From contig OZ022241.1 of the NCBI GenBank assembly GCA_963978895.1, positions 8,722,356 to 8,786,355 of the forward strand: DNA of 64,000 nucleotides, given 5' to 3'. Source of the DNA: Erpobdella octoculata. Lineage: Eukaryota; Annelida; Clitellata; Hirudinida; Erpobdellidae. Under the pieces are notes generated by a model that was not told the origin of the DNA, made no database searches, and saw nothing but the letters and a program-made list of their open reading frames with translations. The translations under genes were made by a program, and so were the position numbers. Below, one piece after another: positions 60,186 through 64,000 of the stretch (its first letter is position 1; every line of letters begins with the position of its first letter).

Positions 60186-60732
60186 GATAATATGAATGCT
60201 TGAGTGCTCTGCGACCTGTCTATGCGGCGCCAAACGATTGTCCGTGTATTATTTTTGGGTTTGCGGCAGAAAGGTCGTCGAAAGCATAGGGTTTACATGA
60301 GCACATGGCTACTTCTGTGCAATCGGTTGTACAGAGTCGCAAATCGACCTCCATGTCAGCTAGCAATAACCATTCCTCGGTTGAACCTCACTGGCTATGG
60401 TACCGCCGCTGTCCTTTTCTCTCCATACAGCTCGCGCGTGTGTGGATCGATTAACGTCAGTAACTGTCTGAGACAATTTAGACGATATGTATGTTTGAGT
60501 GTTCTGAAGTTCTGTGACGTGTTTATTTGGTGCGAAACGATTGTGCGTGTATTACTTTTGGGTTTGGGACAGCAAGGTTGCCGAAAGCACAAGGCTTTCG
60601 TGAGCACACGGCTCGAATTACTTTAGCACGCCAACTACTACTGTGCAATAGGCTCAAATAGGCTGGACAGTGCCGGCAAATCGACCTCTACTTCAGCTAG
60701 CCATTTAACCCATGTATGAACCTCACTGGCAT
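60186..60732. repeat. Diverged direct repeat, two units of about 250 bp
   Basis: Unit 1 (about 60186-60400) and unit 2 (about 60481-60732) share GAGTG.TCTG, ACGATTGT.CGTGTATTA, TTTTGGGTTTG, CGAAAGCA, AAATCGACCTC and GAACCTCACTGGC in order. It is richer in GC than the neighbours. A 140-codon plus-strand frame covers part of it but shows no family motif. Confidence 0.7.
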
Positions 60733-61435
60733 CCTCTACCAGTTCTCTTATATAGCCAGAGCCACTTGTTCACGTGCAGCTAAATCTGAATGCCAAGTTA
60801 GAGAACTACGACTGCACGACTCTCAACAGCCATGGCGCATCCACTCCAAATAAAAAACGCGGGTACATCTATTTCCACGTCAGCCTGTATTCAAATGGGG
60901 ACCGCTGACCAGATTTCCAATAAAAACAAGAGTCATCACGTCACCAATGCAAACATCAGAACAAACTAATCCAATTACTGGCTCTCTCCACAAGTACACA
61001 TGCCCCAAAACTAGGTCAGCTCGTCCGCTGCGTTCCAAACACAGGCGTGACAGTAGCTAAGTACTATAAATAATTAAATAACCTACCAAAAGCATGTCAA
61101 ATTTAAGTTTTATGACTACTTTGCAAAAATTTAACTTTTATATTATTATTATTAAATCATAGAATTTATTACTGAATTTCTGATTTATTATGTTCATCTC
61201 ATCAATATTTGACGAATATCTCACTACTTCACAGTAACTTACATTTTTTATTTCTTTTTTATGATAACATCATTACAACATAATAATAACATGATAACAA
61301 CATTGTTTCACAGACTGTTTTAAGCATCTGTAAACAGAGACTTTCACAACCTTATTAGAAGGCAAAAGAGATAAACAAATTAACATATCTACATTAAAAT
61401 CTGTGCAGTAGCCATAGGTTACGTAGACAATTCTA
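60733..61435. other. Intergenic, 3-prime of PSMD5
   Basis: No recognisable gene; AT-rich from about 61060. Confidence 0.5.
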
Positions 61436-64000
61436 TTAAGCACTTTCAAATGCCACAAGATTCTCTGACCGACAATAATATCTTCCCTCTTTTTTATACT
61501 CTCGTAGCTTCATATAGTAAACATTTCCAAAAATTTCTGCTGCAGACGGTGAACAGATTAAAGTATCCACGATCTCGTACTTGGCATCCATTCCTTCTGT
61601 TGAAGTCTCGGTTTTTCTATCCAACAAGTATTCTTCAAAACTAGCTGTGTTTTTAAGAACAGTCTGCCCCCACGGAACGCTGGCCAAACATTTGATAACA
61701 GATAGAGCGGAAAGCTCCAGATCATGGAATGGCTGTCTGCAAACGGAAAGAATTTGTGAAGCTGGATCTTGATTGAATAGGTGGTTGAACCACTTTTCCA
61801 TAACCATCAAAATTTCAGTAGATCTCTCAGTCTCCTGGAAATAGTTTTTTCAGCTTTATAGTAATGAATAAACAAATAACTTAAAAGTTGATAGAGCAGA
61901 TTGAAAATATAGCATACAGGTAACACCATCATATGCTGTAATGCTTGAAGTGATTTCAATCTCAACTCAGTGGGAGGCTGCAGGATGAGCTCTCCCAAAA
62001 TCGGGAGACATCTTATCATTGCATCTCCTGAAAAATAAAAAATATAAGGAAGTTGCTTAAAAAAAACAACATTAATAAAATCTTCCACAAAGAAAGTTTC
62101 ACAAAAACTTCTTGACCTGATTCATTGAGGGCTAATTTTCCAGATGGCGTTGAGGCAATGATTCCCAGAGATTCAATGGCAATAGACAACTTGTCTTGTG
62201 ATTTGTTAATTATTAGAGAGAAAATGATGTTGGTGAAATTTTTCAATCTTGTGTTTATTAGAGAGGGCTGCATGTAACAGAGACAACCAAAGAACTTCAA
62301 ATAACCTGTAAAAAATATATAATTTACTTAACAGTTTAATTGGAATACAATTTTTTATCACTCAACAGATTATTATTTTAGATTGTTGAATAATGGTGAA
62401 TCATGATTTAAAGTAACTAAGGTAAACAAATGGTGACTTTTCTATTTTTCGAAAACAATAACAGACCTAAAAGAAAGACACAAAATTTCTAAAACATGAC
62501 AACTAAAATTTCTCGTTTTATAATGAGAACAGTCATCTGCATACGTACCCCAATAGAATAAATTCACTTATTTAATCTACCAATACTGATTTATTGCAAC
62601 TACTAAAGAACCTGACCGTAACTTCTGAGTGCTGAAAACGTGGGCTGTTAAGTTACTTAAAAGCAAAACTCAAGTATCAAACAAACCAATAGATATGAAA
62701 GGTTCAGAAAGAGACTGCTCCATGTCTCTCTCAAGTTGCAAGAGAAACCCAAGCTCTTCCAGATACTGATATCCGTGGCTGCATGAAACCAGTTGGCTTG
62801 CAATTTCCAGTGCATTCAGCTTACCAAGAATGTCATGGTTCTCAGATGATAATTCGCTAAGCAGCATACTCAGTATGTTCACGTCACTGTGTCCGTTGCA
62901 GAAATACTTCAGGGACTCTGGTGATTGAACAACTATCTTCACTATTACCTACATTAATAAAGAATTTTAAATAGACTCAATACATTATGCAAAAATATCT
63001 AAAAATGTTGTCAATAAGCAATTAAAAACAAAGTTACAAAAAATCAAATAAAATTGAATACACATATAACAATAACAGAAGTGAGATACTTAATAGGAAT
63101 TTTTACTAAATTGTACCCAGTTGATAAAAACAACAGAAAAAAAACAACTACATTAACCATTAACCTCATAGACACGGAACTTCACAATGTCTTTCACTTT
63201 AAGAACATTGCTAAACACAGTCAACATCTGGTTTCCAAGCAACATCTGCATTCCTTCGCGGCGACCACCTTAACAAGAGAATTACAACTACAAACAGTGA
63301 TGACAAAGAGGCAAAAATTTATCAAATAATTTTCAATAGTAGAAAAATCTAAACAACGAATGTACAATTATATATCAACCTATTTTGATTAGAACGGATG
63401 AAGATTTGACAGCAATTCCAGTGAACTGTGAAGCCAACAGCCTGATAATGGTTTCAACAATTTCCCCCTGATTCTCGACATGATGAACATCATCATCCAC
63501 CACTTTTATGACCTAGAACAAATTTTAGATTAGCACAAAACAAAATAAAAACTAAAATTATACAAATGTTTTTAAATATTTTTCATACCTGATCTAAGCA
63601 TAATTCAATAACAGATTGTGAGCCATCTTTAAGGCCTTTCAGTAATTCATTCCTAAAATTAGTTATTACAACAGAAGGAAGGACAACTTGTAGAAGCTTC
63701 TTGAGTATGACACAGCAACACTCTATTTGATCTCTGAATACATCCAAAAGTTTAAGACAATTTTTTGAGTTAGAAATATTAATTTGTAACTGAAAGCTGT
63801 AACACATCATTCGGTAAAAATTACAGATATTCTTACCTGTCATTAGTATCGAGATACTCAAATAAACTGGAAAATGAGAGGTTAGGCACAAAACCAGCCA
63901 GGACAGAAGGGCTGACAGTTGTGAGAGCAGTTCGCAATTCCGTTAGCGACAACATTCTATCACTGGAATTGGGAAGATTCTGCAAAAGTACGGACAAGTC
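61436..64000 (-). CDS. PSMD5: 26S proteasome assembly chaperone PSMD5 (S5b), N-terminus cut by window end
   Basis: Eight minus-strand exons fit in phase: 64000-63837 (partial), 63733-63589, 63512-63380, 63268-63165, 62948-62687, 62305-62117, 62027-61918, 61834-61436 (TAA at 61436-61438). They give 501 residues against about 504 in the human protein, so little is missing at the N-terminus. PSMD5 is an armadillo/HEAT-like cytosolic chaperone that binds the PSMC2 ATPase while the 19S base assembles. Family landmarks in order: LTELRTALTTVSPSVLAGF, KDIVKFRVYE, VVQSPESLKYFCNG, GYLKFFGCL, GELILQPPTELRLKSLQAL, QDPASQILSV, CRQPFHDLELSALSVIKCLA, DAKYEIVDTL and AAEIFGNVYYMKLREYKKEG. The frame is intact throughout. 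Confidence 0.93.

Noticed and set aside
60204..60626. 140-codon plus-strand frame as a gene
   Set aside because: It lies in a diverged direct repeat, lacks family motifs and is not supported by a matching frame in the second unit.
61450..61772. Plus-strand frames over 61450-61772 and 63054-63329
   Set aside because: Antisense shadows of PSMD5 exons, which are supported by phase and family motifs.

Overview
The window is AT-rich, intron-rich animal genomic DNA. Split exons with GT..AG introns, a receptor tyrosine-kinase-like gene with EMI/EGF domains, orthologues of conserved animal genes (SF3B6, METTL18, PSMD5) and TTAGGG-type telomeric repeats point to an invertebrate metazoan. I cannot assign a phylum. 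Most of the sequence is transposon-derived and rich in microsatellites.

Layout. About 1-2350: interspersed repeats and a hAT-like element. 2352-8557 (+): the transmembrane and kinase-like half of a receptor (copy A); its ectodomain lies left of the window or is missing. 8558-20220: intergenic remnants of LINE, P-element, hAT and pogo-type elements, plus a telomere-like tract inside an inverted repeat. 20225-46849 (+): copy B, a complete 21-exon receptor (predicted 1,136 aa: signal peptide, EMI-like and EGF modules, a long novel ectodomain, one membrane helix, kinase-like domain). Its large introns hold a Penelope-like element with a hammerhead ribozyme, tRNA-derived SINEs, a small LTR element and several hAT elements with 8-bp target-site duplications. 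47141-49030 (-): METTL18-like methyltransferase, convergent with copy B. 49035-57865: hAT elements, LINE fragments, a 473-bp tandem array and a long TA tract. 57964-58332 (+): intronless SF3B6. 58400-60730: repeats. 61436-64000 (-): PSMD5, missing only its extreme N-terminus.

The most interesting biology is the tandem receptor pair. Both copies keep the ATP-binding lysine, the alpha-C glutamate, the catalytic-loop asparagine and the APE glutamate, but both have the HRD aspartate replaced by Arg and the DFG aspartate replaced by Gly. Kinase-domain exon lengths and phases match almost exactly, so an already inactive ancestor was duplicated and both copies kept open reading frames. The other genes are unrelated housekeeping functions (U2 snRNP branch-point recognition, protein histidine methylation, 26S proteasome assembly), with no sign of coordinated function.

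Exon models were built by hand from splice signals, reading-frame phase and recognised protein families. No alignment or database search was run.
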